A DNA stretch of 64,000 nucleotides from Pseudarthrobacter sp. NIBRBAC000502772. GTDB lineage: Bacteria > Actinomycetota > Actinomycetes > Actinomycetales > Micrococcaceae. The position numbers and the translations under genes are program-made. Location: contig NZ_CP041188.1 in the NCBI RefSeq assembly GCF_006517235.1, positions 4,340,001 through 4,404,000 of the forward strand, given 5' to 3'. Below are positions 17,485 to 25,757 of this stretch, in pieces; within the stretch, counting starts at the first letter, position 1; each line of letters starts with the position of its first letter. The notes beneath the pieces are model-generated. The model saw only the letters and a program-made list of their open reading frames with translations, was not told the DNA's origin and searched no databases.

Positions 17485-19101
17485 ATGATGACCGAGCAAG
17501 ACACCGAAATCCTGATCGTGGGCGGAGGCGTTGGCGGTGTCTCCGCAGCCCTCGCGGCACTGGAGCGCGGACGGCGCGTTGTCCTCACGGAGGAAACGGA
17601 CTGGCTCGGTGGGCAGCTCACGACACAGCTGGTGCCGAGCGACGAGCACATCCGTGTCGAAACGACCGGACGCAACGCGAGCTATGCACGATTCCGCGAT
17701 CTGCTGCGCTCCCACTACCGCGACTTCTATCCGCTCACCGACGAGGCGGCCGCCGACGCGCATCTCAACCCCGGTGCCGGCTGGGTCAGCCCGGTCTGCG
17801 TTGAGCCTCGCGTGATCCTCTCGGTGATCGACGGCCTGCTTCGCCCCTTTGTCTCGGCGGGGCAGCTAACCATCCTGCTCGAGACACGACCCGTCTCCGT
17901 TGCCACGTCCTGGGACCGCATCGACGCGGTCACGTTTGAGACCGCAGACGGTGCCGAGATCGTGGTCTCGGCGTCCGTTGTGCTCGACGCGACGGAACTT
18001 GGCGATCTGCTGGAGCTCGGTGGCGTGGAGCACGTGACCGGTCGTGAGTCCCGCGAACAGACTGGTGAGCCGAGCGCCGCCGATACGGCCGACCTGCTCG
18101 ACATGCAGGGGGTGACTTGGTGTTTTGCCATAGATCATCGAGACGGCGAGGATCACACGATCGATCGCCCCGCCCGTTATGAACACTTCCGCGACTGGCG
18201 GCCCTCGCAGCTGCACGGCGAGCGGATTCTGGGCTTCGGGCGGGCACCGGAGCACTCCGGCGATCCCGCTCGGGCGTATCTGCTCACGCCGAACCCCGAC
18301 GATGACCCGTCTGGGATCGACGTGGACCACCGCAACATGGGCGCAGCGCCGGAGCTGTGGACGTACCGTCGCATTCTCGCTCGTCGGCAGTTCCAGCCCG
18401 GCTTCTTCGCCAGCGACGTCACGATCGTCAACTGGCCCATGAACGACTACATCGGCGGCCCACTCTTTGGCACCCCGGATGCGGCAGAGCACCGAGCCGC
18501 GGCGAAGGAACTGAGCGAATCCCTGCTTTACTGGCTGCAGACCGAGGCACCTCGCCCCGATGGTGGCACCGGATGGCCGGGATTGCGTCTTCGTCCCGAT
18601 ATCGCCGGCACGGCCGATGGCTTCGCCAAGGTGCCCTACTACCGGGAGTCGCGGCGTATCCTGGCCGAGCGGACGATCGTGGAGCAGGACTTCTCCGTTG
18701 AGATCCTCGGCGACAACCCGGCGGTCTCGTATCCGGACTCGGTGGGCGTCGGCCACTATTTCTGGATTGATCGGCATCCCTCCACCGGTGGACATCCCGG
18801 CGGGGGTGGACGACCGCAGCCGTTTGAAATCCCGCTCGGCGCGCTCATCCCCCGCCGCGTCGACAACCTCCTCGCAGCCGCGAAGAATATCGGCACCACG
18901 CAGATCACAAATGGCAGCTATCGGCTGCAGCCAGTCGAGTGGTCGATTGGCGAGGCCGCGGGCGCGATTGCGTCGTTTGCGGTGGCGGGCGCCATCACCC
19001 CGCGGGCGGTTCGCAACGATGAGCGCCTCCTCGCCACATTCCAGGACGACCTGGTTGCCCATGGGGCACAGCTGCGCTGGGACCCGGCGCTGCGCTGGTA
19101 G
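17485..19101 (+). CDS. FAD-dependent oxidoreductase (PF12831-like)
   Basis: A 538-residue protein with an N-terminal dinucleotide-binding fold: ILIVGGGVGGVSAALAALE (residues about 9-27), then an acidic strand end VVLTEETDWLGGQ. The C-terminal LAAAKNIGTTQ...EWSIGEAAG segment is the second FAD-contacting motif of the FAD_oxidored (PF12831) family. There is no signal peptide, so it is cytoplasmic. Family members are often labelled 'xanthan lyase' in databases, but the fold is an oxidoreductase. The start is 17485 (ATGATG, either usable) after GAAAGGC. It is followed at 50 bases by the exported lyase-like gene, so the two are probably co-transcribed. It would oxidise a sugar or sugar acid taken up by the adjacent importer; the substrate is unknown. 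Confidence 0.85.
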   Translation: MMTEQDTEILIVGGGVGGVSAALAALERGRRVVLTEETDWLGGQLTTQLVPSDEHIRVETTGRNASYARFRDLLRSHYRDFYPLTDEAAADAHLNPGAGWVSPVCVEPRVILSVIDGLLRPFVSAGQLTILLETRPVSVATSWDRIDAVTFETADGAEIVVSASVVLDATELGDLLELGGVEHVTGRESREQTGEPSAADTADLLDMQGVTWCFAIDHRDGEDHTIDRPARYEHFRDWRPSQLHGERILGFGRAPEHSGDPARAYLLTPNPDDDPSGIDVDHRNMGAAPELWTYRRILARRQFQPGFFASDVTIVNWPMNDYIGGPLFGTPDAAEHRAAAKELSESLLYWLQTEAPRPDGGTGWPGLRLRPDIAGTADGFAKVPYYRESRRILAERTIVEQDFSVEILGDNPAVSYPDSVGVGHYFWIDRHPSTGGHPGGGGRPQPFEIPLGALIPRRVDNLLAAAKNIGTTQITNGSYRLQPVEWSIGEAAGAIASFAVAGAITPRAVRNDERLLATFQDDLVAHGAQLRWDPALRW

Positions 19102-19151
19102 TTTTCGACGCGCCATCCGGCGCGGCGTTCAAAAAAGAGAGAGGACCGTCG

Positions 19152-21137
19152 ATGACGACGTCTGACCAGGTGCCCGGTGCAATCCAGCCCATTCTGACGC
19201 GGAGGGGGTTGATCATCGGCGGATTTGCCGCCGCGTCGGTCCTCACTCTTTCGCCTCCCGGGCGGCTGTCGCCCGCGGCGGCCACCACGGCCGGTGGCGC
19301 ATTGCCCTTAGTGCAGGAACTCGCCACCCCTTCGGATCGAACCGCCTTTGATCCCGTGGAACAGGTGCTGGCCGACTACCTTGTGATCGTGGCGGCCATG
19401 GCCAACGACATCGTCACCGATGGCGGTCCGATGCACGGATGGATGTCGGGCGGATGGTGGCGCACACCTTCGGAGCCCTTTAACGCTCGTGTTCAGGAGC
19501 ACGTTGCCACGCTCGCCTGGTTCTATGCGAATGCGCGCAGTTGGAACCCCTACGCTGGTGACCCCGCACTGCTTGCCCGACTCGATGCTGCGATCGGGTT
19601 CTATCTCGATCTCCAACACAGCGACGGGTCCTGGCCTGAGTATTCGGCCGTCGAACACAGCAGGGCAGCGACGGGCTTTGGTCTGGTGTCGCTCACGGAG
19701 GCGTATCGGCAGTTGGAGGCCGCATCCGTGCTCCCGGCTCGACGAACACAGATGGAGGATGCTCTGCGCCTGGCCGCGTCCTGGTTCCTCGATCTGAGCA
19801 ATTCGACCACGTGGGGCACACCAACAACCATCATCCGGTTTGCCAATCAGACCATCGCGGGGCTCGTAGGCTGCGCTCATGCCGCCGAGGCTCTTGGCGA
19901 CAGTGCGCTGACGGCGGCGGTGGATACGGGCATCGGTGTCTTCTCCGCCCGCGCACAAGCGTCCGGGGGATGGTTTTATGAACCAACCGGGCTTGATCTG
20001 GCGTACAGCCATGAGGTCCAGGTACCCGATATGGCCGACCTTTATCGGGTCACCGGCGACCAACGGCTGCTCGATATGGCTGAACGGTGGCTCGGGATAC
20101 TCAGTCTGGTCACCGTGCGTGAGCCCGATGGATCCGGATATATCGGCATGGGTTCGGCATCCGCGCGCACGGGTGGCAGCGTTCCGATCACGGACGCTTT
20201 CAGCGACGCGCGGGACCGCACGGCTTTCACCGGGGAGCTTCTCCCGGCTGTGCCAGGGTTTGCTGCGTATCGTCCCAGCGTCAGCACCGTCAATACGGCG
20301 CGTGCCCAGTGGGCTGCGTCGACCGATCCGATTGTGGGGCGGGCGAAGCAGAACACATCTCCTCGGCTGTGGATGCACGTTACCGCGAACGCGCCGCTGG
20401 CGAGTGCAGCCGACCGCTCGGCGGCGCTTGCCGCCCTGCCCACGATTGCGTCGTCACGGTTCACGGAGGCGCGGACAGGGGTGCTGGGGATGCAGTTTGT
20501 GTTTGTCCGGCGCCCGCGCTACTACCTCGCCTCGCTGTTTGGGCAACGCGCGTCGACGAGGGTGCGTAATGGTTCGCAGCTGCTGTGGCACCCGACAATG
20601 GGTACGACCATCGTGGGGTTTAACAATGCCGCTGTTGACGATGATTTCTGGGGCACGATTCTCGGTGACGGGGTCGATGAGGCACGTGCGACGCTGACCG
20701 CGGCGTTTGCCTCCGGTGGAGCACCGGTCGCCATCACTGGGCTCGGCGCGGTGACGGGCGATTTTAGCATCACCGCGTCCTCCGCGACGGGGATTAAGAC
20801 AGTCACCGACGTGGCCGACACCGGCTTCACCCGCACCGTCACGGCCCCGTCGGCCGGCACCGAGCAGATCCCGCTGCTGCTTCAACAAGGCGATGCGCTG
20901 CAATGGTTGGGCAGTGGCAGTGGGTCCCCGACGTGGGGGCAGAACTCAGCGGCCGCGGCGACGGGGCTGTGCCTCACGCGCAGCGGCGTCAAAATGAAGC
21001 TGAAGTGGGGCGCCAGAGAAAACGTGACCCTGACGGACACCGCCCGTACCATCTTCGAAGATGGCGACCGCCGGCAGCACCTCCTGCGAATCCCCCACCC
21101 CGGCGCCCTCACCCTGGAGGTGGCTTTCTCGTCCTAA
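19152..21137 (+). CDS. Tat-exported (alpha/alpha)-toroid protein, candidate polysaccharide lyase
   Basis: A 661-residue secreted protein. A twin-arginine signal (TRRGLIIGGFAAASVLTL, residues about 17-34) is followed by an Ala-rich cleavage region. Residues about 60-410 are helical with repeated aromatic motifs (WFYANARSWNPY, FYLDLQHSDGSWPEY, GGWFYEPTGLDLAYSHEVQ), consistent with an (alpha/alpha) toroid. Residues about 430-661 look like beta-sandwich (YYLASLFGQRAST, LLWHPTMGTTIVGF). This two-part plan is that of several polysaccharide lyase families, including the heparinase and PL8 groups, but I cannot assign a family. It is downstream of the FAD enzyme and ends in a very strong terminator. 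A role in releasing oligosaccharides for the block's importer is inference. Confidence 0.8.
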   Translation: MTTSDQVPGAIQPILTRRGLIIGGFAAASVLTLSPPGRLSPAAATTAGGALPLVQELATPSDRTAFDPVEQVLADYLVIVAAMANDIVTDGGPMHGWMSGGWWRTPSEPFNARVQEHVATLAWFYANARSWNPYAGDPALLARLDAAIGFYLDLQHSDGSWPEYSAVEHSRAATGFGLVSLTEAYRQLEAASVLPARRTQMEDALRLAASWFLDLSNSTTWGTPTTIIRFANQTIAGLVGCAHAAEALGDSALTAAVDTGIGVFSARAQASGGWFYEPTGLDLAYSHEVQVPDMADLYRVTGDQRLLDMAERWLGILSLVTVREPDGSGYIGMGSASARTGGSVPITDAFSDARDRTAFTGELLPAVPGFAAYRPSVSTVNTARAQWAASTDPIVGRAKQNTSPRLWMHVTANAPLASAADRSAALAALPTIASSRFTEARTGVLGMQFVFVRRPRYYLASLFGQRASTRVRNGSQLLWHPTMGTTIVGFNNAAVDDDFWGTILGDGVDEARATLTAAFASGGAPVAITGLGAVTGDFSITASSATGIKTVTDVADTGFTRTVTAPSAGTEQIPLLLQQGDALQWLGSGSGSPTWGQNSAAAATGLCLTRSGVKMKLKWGARENVTLTDTARTIFEDGDRRQHLLRIPHPGALTLEVAFSS

Positions 21138-21203
21138 CAAACGCACAAAACCCTCCCAGATCCGCGATATGTTTCGGACCTGGGAGGGTTTTGTACGTTT
21201 GTT
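21136..21203. terminator. Exceptionally long terminator hairpin
   Basis: Arms 21136-21164 and 21175-21203 form a 29-bp stem with only two mismatches (21144/21195 and 21160/21179) around a 10-base loop. It begins inside the stop codon of the lyase-like gene. The A-rich left arm and T-rich right arm make it usable on either strand. Confidence 0.85.
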
Positions 21204-21229
21204 CCGCCGGTTGGAACGCCCCGTACAGT

Positions 21230-21376
21230 GATCCACCAGTGGACCCACTCGAAGACGATCTCCATCACGTCGGTTTAGGTCTTCAACGCCCCGCTGCGGA
21301 ACGGTGAATCCTTCGCGACGGCCTCGTTCTTGAACATCCCCATCACTGTCTCGGCCGCGGCATTGTCATAAGCGTC
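21230..21376 (-). pseudogene. IS3-type transposase remnant (C-terminal fragment)
   Basis: On the minus strand from 21376 the frame reads DAYDNAAAETVMGMFKNEA, then PFRSGALKT, a stop (21277-21275) and TDVMEIVFEWVHW. This is the conserved DDE-domain end of IS3-family OrfB transposases (GDAYDNA... Glu ... WVHWYN). The rest of the element is missing, and the fragment joins directly to GH42-like sequence at about 21374. It is inactive, and it marks a past insertion or deletion at the edge of the 13-21 kb block. Confidence 0.75.
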
Positions 21377-21838
21377 ACTCGCTGTTCCTGCGCGGGGTCG
21401 CGGTGGATCTGGTCCATCCGTCCGCGTCGCTGGAGGGCTACGGCCTGGTCCTGGTGTGCACGCTCTTCGGTGACTAACGCGGCCGCCGCAAACATTGCCG
21501 CCGCCGCGCGGGCCGGAGCCACAGTGCTGGTGACGTATTTCAGCAGGATTGTCGACGGGCAGGCCACATCCGGATGGGCGGCTACCCCGGCGCTTTCCGG
21601 GAGCTGCTGGGGATCCGGGTGGAGGGATTCCATCCGCTGCTGGCCGGCGGGCGGTTGAAGTTGAGCGGCGGCGGGGTGTCTTCGGTGTGGAGCGAGCATG
21701 TCCACCTCGCGGGGGCCGAAGCGGTGCAGACTCTCACCGAGTATCCGCTGGGGGGGCGTGCCGTCCCTGACGCGGCATGCGGTTGGTGCGGGTGATAGTG
21801 CGGGCGCTGGTTCCGTTGCGGTGATCGCGGAGGACTGA
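21375..21838 (+). pseudogene. Decayed 3' fragment of a GH42 beta-galactosidase gene
   Basis: Base-by-base similarity to about 12276-12970 of the intact GH42 gene is plain, for example the shared GGCTACGGCCTGGTCCTGGT and the identical last 29 bases GGTTCCGTTGCGG...GAGGACTGA. Relative to the intact gene there are small deletions near 21470 (followed at once by an in-frame stop) and near 21565, an extra base near 21755, and a loss of roughly 230 bases near 21795. No full frame survives. It faces the GH35 gene end at 21853. Confidence 0.85.
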
Positions 21839-21852
21839 TCCAGCGTAGCTGA

Positions 21853-23766
21853 TCAGAGGAGGGACTCCTGATGCCTTGTGGTCGAGCCGAGTTCCGGTTG
21901 TGCCCGCAATTCCAGTTCCAGTTCCACGCCAAAATTCTCGAGTTCCAGGACGACGATGGTGTTCTCTCCGGGTGACAGCAGCGGGCCCGGAACGTAGAGG
22001 GTTACTTGGGGTCCCTCCTGCCAGTAGCGGCCAAGCAGTACTCCATTGATCCACAGGAACCCCTTGGCGAAACCGGGCAGGGCAATGAACGTGTCGGCCG
22101 GTTCATCGATGAGGAAGGTGGCGGTCGCCAGGCCGTTCGGTGTATGAGTCTCCGGGGTATGTGTCTCCGGGGTGGAGCCGCTTGCTGCGGTCTGGAGTTC
22201 TGCAAGCCGGGCCGCGTCGAAATCGGCGAGGGCCACCGGCGTCTGGTCCCAGTGGAACACGTAGCGCTGGTCAATGAGGACTCCCCCCAGGATGCCCTTC
22301 CGCTCTCCGTAGCGTGGTCCGTAGTTGATGTAGCCCTGATTCTCAACCACTATTTCGAGCTCCACTTCGGATCCGTCGCCCCTGACGGTTACACCGTCCC
22401 AGCCGCTGTTGGCATCCAGCAGACCAACGAATTGCCCGTTGACATGGACATAGGCGCGGTCGTGCAGGTCCACGATCCTGATGGTGGTGTCGCGGTCAGG
22501 CAGGCTGGCCTGGGCTCGATACAGGATCATGCCGGCCGGCAGCCCCAGGTCTTCGAAGCTGAGTGGCCGGAGACTCCGTACCGGGGCGGCCGCATGGCGG
22601 ACCACGTCCAACATCCGTGGCCCGCGGGTGAGTGCAAGCTGCCGGGGGGAAAGTGTGGGCGTCCGGGCGAGGAGCTCGGCTGGTATTTCTTGGCTCCCCG
22701 TTCCCAGCCGCAGGAACTCGGCCCGGAGCGCGTGGAACTTCTCGGTCAGTGCACCGTGTTCGGCCACCGGAGCGTCCGAGTCATAGCTCGTCACGGTGGG
22801 CTGCAGTTTGGTCCCGTCGTGGTTGCTTCCGGAGCCGAGACCAAAGTTGGTGCCGCCGTGGGCCATGTACAGGCAAATCGAACCGCCCCCGTCAAGGATC
22901 TTCCGTATTTCTGCGGCAGCATCCGCGGCGTCGCGGGTGTTGTGCTTCTCGCCCCAGTGGTCAAACCAGCCGTTCCAGAACTCGATATTCAGGAAGGGTT
23001 CACCAGGACGGCGCCGTTTCCATATTTCGATGGCCTCGTCCCCGCGGCTCCCCAACGTGGCTGCCGCCAGGGTGCCTTCGATGGCGCCGCCGTCGAGATA
23101 GTAATCGGTGCCCCCATCCGCGGTGAAAAGCAGCTCGGTAATCCCCCGGTCCAGTAGTGCGTCGCGGTTCCAGCGGATATAGCTGTGGTCATCCCCGTAA
23201 CTGCCGTATTCGTTTTCGATTTGGACGGCGACGACGGGGCCCCCGTTGGCGGCCTGCTGGCGTTCGATGATCGGGAGAAGGTGGTCGAACCACTCTTCGA
23301 CCTGGGACTGGAAAACCGGGTCACTGCAACGCAAGGCGATGTCGTCGCGGCCTGTGACCCAGTTCGGCAGGCCTCCGTTGTCCCATTCTGCGCAGATGTA
23401 CGGGCCAGGCCTGACGATGACGTCCATGCCGAGGCTGCCTGCGAGTTCTATGAAGCGTTCCAGATCGCGCCAGCCGCTGAAGTCCGGCACGTCAGTTGCG
23501 CGCGGCTGGTGGAAATTCCAGGCAACGTAGGTATCGACGGTGTTCAGGCCCATAGCCTTGAGCCGGGACAGACGATCCTCCCATTGGCCGGGATGGACGC
23601 GGAAGTAGTGGATGGCCCCGGCCAGGATTCGGTGGGATCGGCCGTGACGGAAGAATCCGTTCCCGTCGTAGGTGAGCGCGGCCGCTGTTGGGAATTGTCC
23701 GAGCTCGGCCATGTTCGGTTCATCGCCGAGGTTTGGCCGGGTGGATGTGGTGGTGCTGGTTGTCAT
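21853..23766 (-). CDS. GH35 beta-galactosidase
   Basis: A 637-residue family 35 enzyme. The start at 23766 (MTTSTTTSTRPN) overlaps the permease stop by four bases (ATGA); the longer upstream frame runs through the permease and is not real. GH35 signatures: AIHYFRVHPGQWEDRL, VRPGPYICAEWDNGGLPNW, acid/base Glu186 in QIENEYG and nucleophile Glu262 in NIEFWNGW. Beta-sandwich jelly-roll domains follow (about 380-637). There is no signal peptide, so it is cytoplasmic and acts on imported galactosides; many GH35 enzymes prefer beta-1,3-linked galactose. As the last gene of the importer operon next to the GH101 gene, it is a good candidate to split Gal-beta-1,3-GalNAc. The short repeat THTPETHTPN near residue 560 is a low-complexity insert. 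Confidence 0.94.
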   Translation of the reverse strand: MTTSTTTSTRPNLGDEPNMAELGQFPTAAALTYDGNGFFRHGRSHRILAGAIHYFRVHPGQWEDRLSRLKAMGLNTVDTYVAWNFHQPRATDVPDFSGWRDLERFIELAGSLGMDVIVRPGPYICAEWDNGGLPNWVTGRDDIALRCSDPVFQSQVEEWFDHLLPIIERQQAANGGPVVAVQIENEYGSYGDDHSYIRWNRDALLDRGITELLFTADGGTDYYLDGGAIEGTLAAATLGSRGDEAIEIWKRRRPGEPFLNIEFWNGWFDHWGEKHNTRDAADAAAEIRKILDGGGSICLYMAHGGTNFGLGSGSNHDGTKLQPTVTSYDSDAPVAEHGALTEKFHALRAEFLRLGTGSQEIPAELLARTPTLSPRQLALTRGPRMLDVVRHAAAPVRSLRPLSFEDLGLPAGMILYRAQASLPDRDTTIRIVDLHDRAYVHVNGQFVGLLDANSGWDGVTVRGDGSEVELEIVVENQGYINYGPRYGERKGILGGVLIDQRYVFHWDQTPVALADFDAARLAELQTAASGSTPETHTPETHTPNGLATATFLIDEPADTFIALPGFAKGFLWINGVLLGRYWQEGPQVTLYVPGPLLSPGENTIVVLELENFGVELELELRAQPELGSTTRHQESLL

Positions 23767-24704
23767 TTGACAGCTCCCGCGGTGAGTCCGGCCCGCCAGA
23801 AGCGCTGGAGGCACAGGAAGGCGACGATGAGGGGAATGATGGACAGCAATGCGCCGACGACAACCGTCGCTTGCGGTACATTTCCGTTGCTGCCGTTCCA
23901 CGCAACGAGTCCTACCGTGACCGGTTGCAGGGCCGAGTCGTTCAGCACCATGGCGGGCAGCAGGTAGTTGTTCCATATTTCAACGAAGTTGAAGAGGAAA
24001 ATCGTGACGAGTGCTGGCGCCATGACGCGAACAGAGATGTCGGAGAAGATCCGGAATTCACTCGCTCCGTCGAGCCGCCCGGCTTCAATGAGCTCATCGG
24101 GAACTGACTGCGCAGCAAATACCCGCGAAAGGTATACACCGAAAGGGCTCACGATGCTCGGGAGCAGTACTGCCAGGGGGTTGTTGATCAGGCTGACGTT
24201 GCTGAACATCATGAACAGCGGAAGCGTAAACATGATCTTGGGAATCAGTACTGCTGCGAGGATCGTGGAGAAAATCAGGCCGCGGCCCGGAAAACTGTAC
24301 TTCGCCAGCGCATAGCCGGCCATGGCGGACAAGAACGTCCCGACTGTGGCTCCCAGCCCGGCATAGAGAATACTGTTCAGCATCCAGCGCAGGAAGATCC
24401 CATCCCCCTCCGTCATGAGGATGCGGACGTTTTCGATGATGTGGACGCCATCGAACCAGAGCCCGGATCCGGAGAACTGTTCGCCATGCTTTTTGTTGGC
24501 GGCAACAACAAGCCACCAAACCGGCAGGAGGAAATAGAGGGCGGAAACGAGCATGACGGCAAGGACACCAACACGGCTGGTCAGGGTAGTTTCGCGATCT
24601 GAACTCCTGCCGGGCTTGCTTCGGTTGCTTGGCTTGCTTGGCTTGTTTGGACGGATGTTTGTCGGGGTCGAAACAGTGACCCTGTCCCTAGCGTGCAGAG
24701 TCAC
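23763..24704 (-). CDS. Sugar ABC importer permease (MalG type)
   Basis: A 313-residue permease with six transmembrane segments and the coupling loop IEAGRLDGASEFRIF, where the usual EAA is EAG. It starts GTG at 24704, overlapping the previous stop by four bases (GTGA), and ends in an ATGA overlap with the GH35 gene. The first 40 residues are a polar, low-complexity PNKPSKPSNRSKP tract encoded by short TTGCTTGGC repeats (24615-24650), likely expanded by slippage. It pairs with the product of 24701-25648. Confidence 0.94.
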   Translation of the reverse strand: MTLHARDRVTVSTPTNIRPNKPSKPSNRSKPGRSSDRETTLTSRVGVLAVMLVSALYFLLPVWWLVVAANKKHGEQFSGSGLWFDGVHIIENVRILMTEGDGIFLRWMLNSILYAGLGATVGTFLSAMAGYALAKYSFPGRGLIFSTILAAVLIPKIMFTLPLFMMFSNVSLINNPLAVLLPSIVSPFGVYLSRVFAAQSVPDELIEAGRLDGASEFRIFSDISVRVMAPALVTIFLFNFVEIWNNYLLPAMVLNDSALQPVTVGLVAWNGSNGNVPQATVVVGALLSIIPLIVAFLCLQRFWRAGLTAGAVK

Positions 24705-25648
24705 TTTTCACCTCGGTTGGTGAGCTTGAAGAAGGCAAAGGAGAGGACTCCGACGAGAAGGGCAAGCACCACGGACTGGGCTCCGGCGTAGGCATAGTCC
24801 TGGGACTGCACTGCGGCGCGGGCCGACATCAAGGGTGTGAAGGCCGAGTTGATGGAGCCGCCCGAGATTGCCTGGAGGACAGTTGGTTCGTTGAACAGTT
24901 GCGCCGTGCCGATGATGGAGAACACAGCCGTGAGGATGATCGCCGGGCGGACCATGGGGATCTTGATGTTCCACGCGATGCGCGCGGGGGACGCGCCGTC
25001 GAGCTTTGCAGATTCCAGCACCTCGGCGGGAATGGTCTGGATGGCTGAATAGATGATGATCATGTTGTAGCCGGTCCATCCCCAGGTCACGATGTTGGCC
25101 ACCGCCCACAGCACCAGCTCCTCGCTCATGAAGGGGATGTCTATTCCCAGTGGTGCCAGCGCGTTGTTGATGGGGCTCGAGGATGGCGAGTAGAGAAAGG
25201 ACCACATGAGGGCGGCTATGACGCCGGGCACGGCGTAAGGCATGAAGCTGGTCAGCCGGAAGAACGACTTGCCGCGGATCGACTTTGAATCCAGCAGGAG
25301 GGCGAGCAACAAGGCAAAGCCCAGCATGAGCGGGACTTGCACCACGCCGAAGACAAGCACGCGCCCCAGGGATCCAATGAATGCCTCGTCAGTGAAAATG
25401 CGTCCGTAGTTGAACCATGGGTCGAAAACAGGAGTGGACGGCCCGCCCAGTCCCAAGCCCGATCGCTGGGTTTTAAGGAAGCTCTGCTGGAGGGCAAATC
25501 CGATGGGAACCAGGTACATGGCTATGAAGATGATCAGGAACGGTGCCAGGAACATTACGGGCGTGCGGAGGCGTCCGCTGGTTCGTGCCTTTGGCTTGGG
25601 CCTGGGCTTCATGCCCGAGGCATGGCCCAAACTGGTCGACGCACTCAT
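24701..25648 (-). CDS. Sugar ABC importer permease (MalF type)
   Basis: A 315-residue permease with six transmembrane segments. The start is placed at 25648 (MSASTSLGHASGMKP) because GGGGAGG precedes it; the frame is open further upstream without a ribosome site. The coupling loop is LESAKLDGASPARIAW. A long second periplasmic loop with RSGLGLGGPSTPVFDPW follows the first membrane span. It is part of the operon binding protein, permease, permease, GH35. Confidence 0.94.
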   Translation of the reverse strand: MSASTSLGHASGMKPRPKPKARTSGRLRTPVMFLAPFLIIFIAMYLVPIGFALQQSFLKTQRSGLGLGGPSTPVFDPWFNYGRIFTDEAFIGSLGRVLVFGVVQVPLMLGFALLLALLLDSKSIRGKSFFRLTSFMPYAVPGVIAALMWSFLYSPSSSPINNALAPLGIDIPFMSEELVLWAVANIVTWGWTGYNMIIIYSAIQTIPAEVLESAKLDGASPARIAWNIKIPMVRPAIILTAVFSIIGTAQLFNEPTVLQAISGGSINSAFTPLMSARAAVQSQDYAYAGAQSVVLALLVGVLSFAFFKLTNRGEK

Positions 25649-25757
25649 GGTGCCTCCCCTTGGTAGAAATCGTGTTTGGCGTTTCAGCGGCAGTGTGGCC
25701 GGCCGCGCTCTTGAGGCCGGCCACACGTCGTCGTCGGCCGTCTTCTTGGCCGTCTGT

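Noticed and set aside
19152..21137. Assignment as hyaluronate lyase (PL8)
   Set aside because: The two-part layout is similar, but the diagnostic catalytic Asn-His-Tyr-Arg context could not be located with confidence, so only a generic lyase-like call is made.
21549..21795. Short open frames in the GH42-like debris
   Set aside because: They read pieces of the old GH42 frame interrupted by deletions and a stop; no independent gene is supported.
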